This document shows positions 6,683 to 7,020 of a stretch of DNA of 7,020 bases, one piece after another. The position numbers and the translations under genes are program-made. Origin of the DNA: Methanosarcinaceae archaeon (GTDB lineage Archaea; Halobacteriota; Methanosarcinia; Methanosarcinales; Methanosarcinaceae). The notes under the pieces were generated by a model. The model did no database searches and was not told the origin of the DNA. It saw only the letters and a list, made by a program, of their open reading frames with translations. The DNA lies in assembly GCA_030596385.1 (NCBI GenBank), contig JAUVKD010000043.1, positions 1 to 7,020 on the forward strand, given 5' to 3'. The stretch's first letter is position 1. Every line of letters starts with the position of its first letter.

Positions 6683-7020
6683 TGATCGTTGGAGTTGGCG
6701 TTGGACCAAACATGCTCACACAAGAGGCTATCGAAGCGATCCAGAATGCATCTATTGTTTATGGCTCAGAGCGCGCCATTGAACTTGCATCCAAATACAT
6801 CAGATGTGAAACACGCAAGATCGAGAACTATAGAACCCTGCATCTTTTACCGGAGGATGCGGTCGTGCTTTCCACAGGCGACCCCATGTTTTCAGGACTT
6901 GGCAAATTCGCAGGCGAGGGCGATAAAATTATTTCCGGCATATCTTCCCTTCAGGTCGCATGCGTTCGCCTTGGAGTGAACCTGACCGACCTTGCAATTA
7001 TCACTGCACACGGGCGGGAC
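6679..7020 (+). CDS. cbiE: Cobalt-precorrin-7 (C5)-methyltransferase CbiE (3'-partial)
   Basis: An open frame from ATG 6679 reaches the right edge without a stop, giving 114 residues, roughly half of a usual CbiE of about 200. It belongs to the tetrapyrrole (SAM-dependent corrin) methylase family: VGVGPN at residues 6-11 near the N-terminus, the [11 protein letters not shown] loop at 65-75 (GDP is the hallmark SAM-binding turn), GISSLQ at 87-92 and HGRD at 111-114. In the anaerobic cobalamin pathway CbiE methylates C-5 and works with the decarboxylating C-15 methyltransferase CbiT, which may be fused or adjacent beyond the window. The start overlaps the cbiD stop (ATGA), and a second in-frame ATG follows at 6682. 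With no clear separate ribosome binding site, translational coupling to cbiD is likely. It continues the cbi operon to the right. Confidence 0.92.
   Translation, partial: MMIVGVGVGPNMLTQEAIEAIQNASIVYGSERAIELASKYIRCETRKIENYRTLHLLPEDAVVLSTGDPMFSGLGKFAGEGDKIISGISSLQVACVRLGVNLTDLAIITAHGRD

Noticed and set aside
6689..6979. 96-codon plus-strand ORF near the right end
   Set aside because: It is an out-of-frame reading of cbiE, whose true frame (from 6679, open to the edge) has clear methylase motifs.

Overview
The window looks like the chromosome of a methanogenic archaeon, most likely of the Methanosarcinales (Methanosarcina/Methanolobus/Methanococcoides-like). This is inferred from three things: a secreted protein rich in N-glycosylation sequons that ends in a dockerin-type repeat pair, the AGGTGA-type ribosome binding site with AT-rich intergenic DNA, and a lineage-style CbiD with a long N-terminal lead-in. 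No database search was possible, so genus is not claimed.

Layout: (1) nt 2-1708, plus strand: the 3' part of a surface/secreted protein whose frame is still open at the left edge. It has extracellular beta-sandwich-like regions, an Ig-like domain and two dockerin repeats, and is followed immediately by a clear hairpin/poly-T terminator. (2) nt 1709-2261: a gene-poor AT-rich gap. Read on the minus strand, its right two thirds hold a decayed gene (about nt 1842-2225), a DUF1670-like remnant interrupted by three in-frame stops. The carB ribosome binding site and a possible promoter lie at its right end. (3) nt 2262-5462, plus: a complete, unsplit carB, the large subunit of carbamoyl-phosphate synthase, followed by oligo-T termination signals. 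(4) nt 5618-6682, plus: a complete cbiD, overlapping by 4 nt (5) cbiE from nt 6679, which runs off the right edge.

How the genes relate: carB supplies carbamoyl phosphate for pyrimidine and arginine synthesis and appears to be its own transcription unit; carA is not in the 550 bp upstream. cbiD and cbiE encode consecutive-stage C-methyltransferases of the anaerobic (cobalt-early) corrin pathway. They are probably the start of a cobalamin operon, which fits the high corrinoid demand of methylotrophic or aceticlastic methanogenesis. The surface protein is unrelated to its neighbours. No tRNA, rRNA, CRISPR array, intact insertion sequence or new defence-like system was seen; the least expected item is the minus-strand pseudogene.
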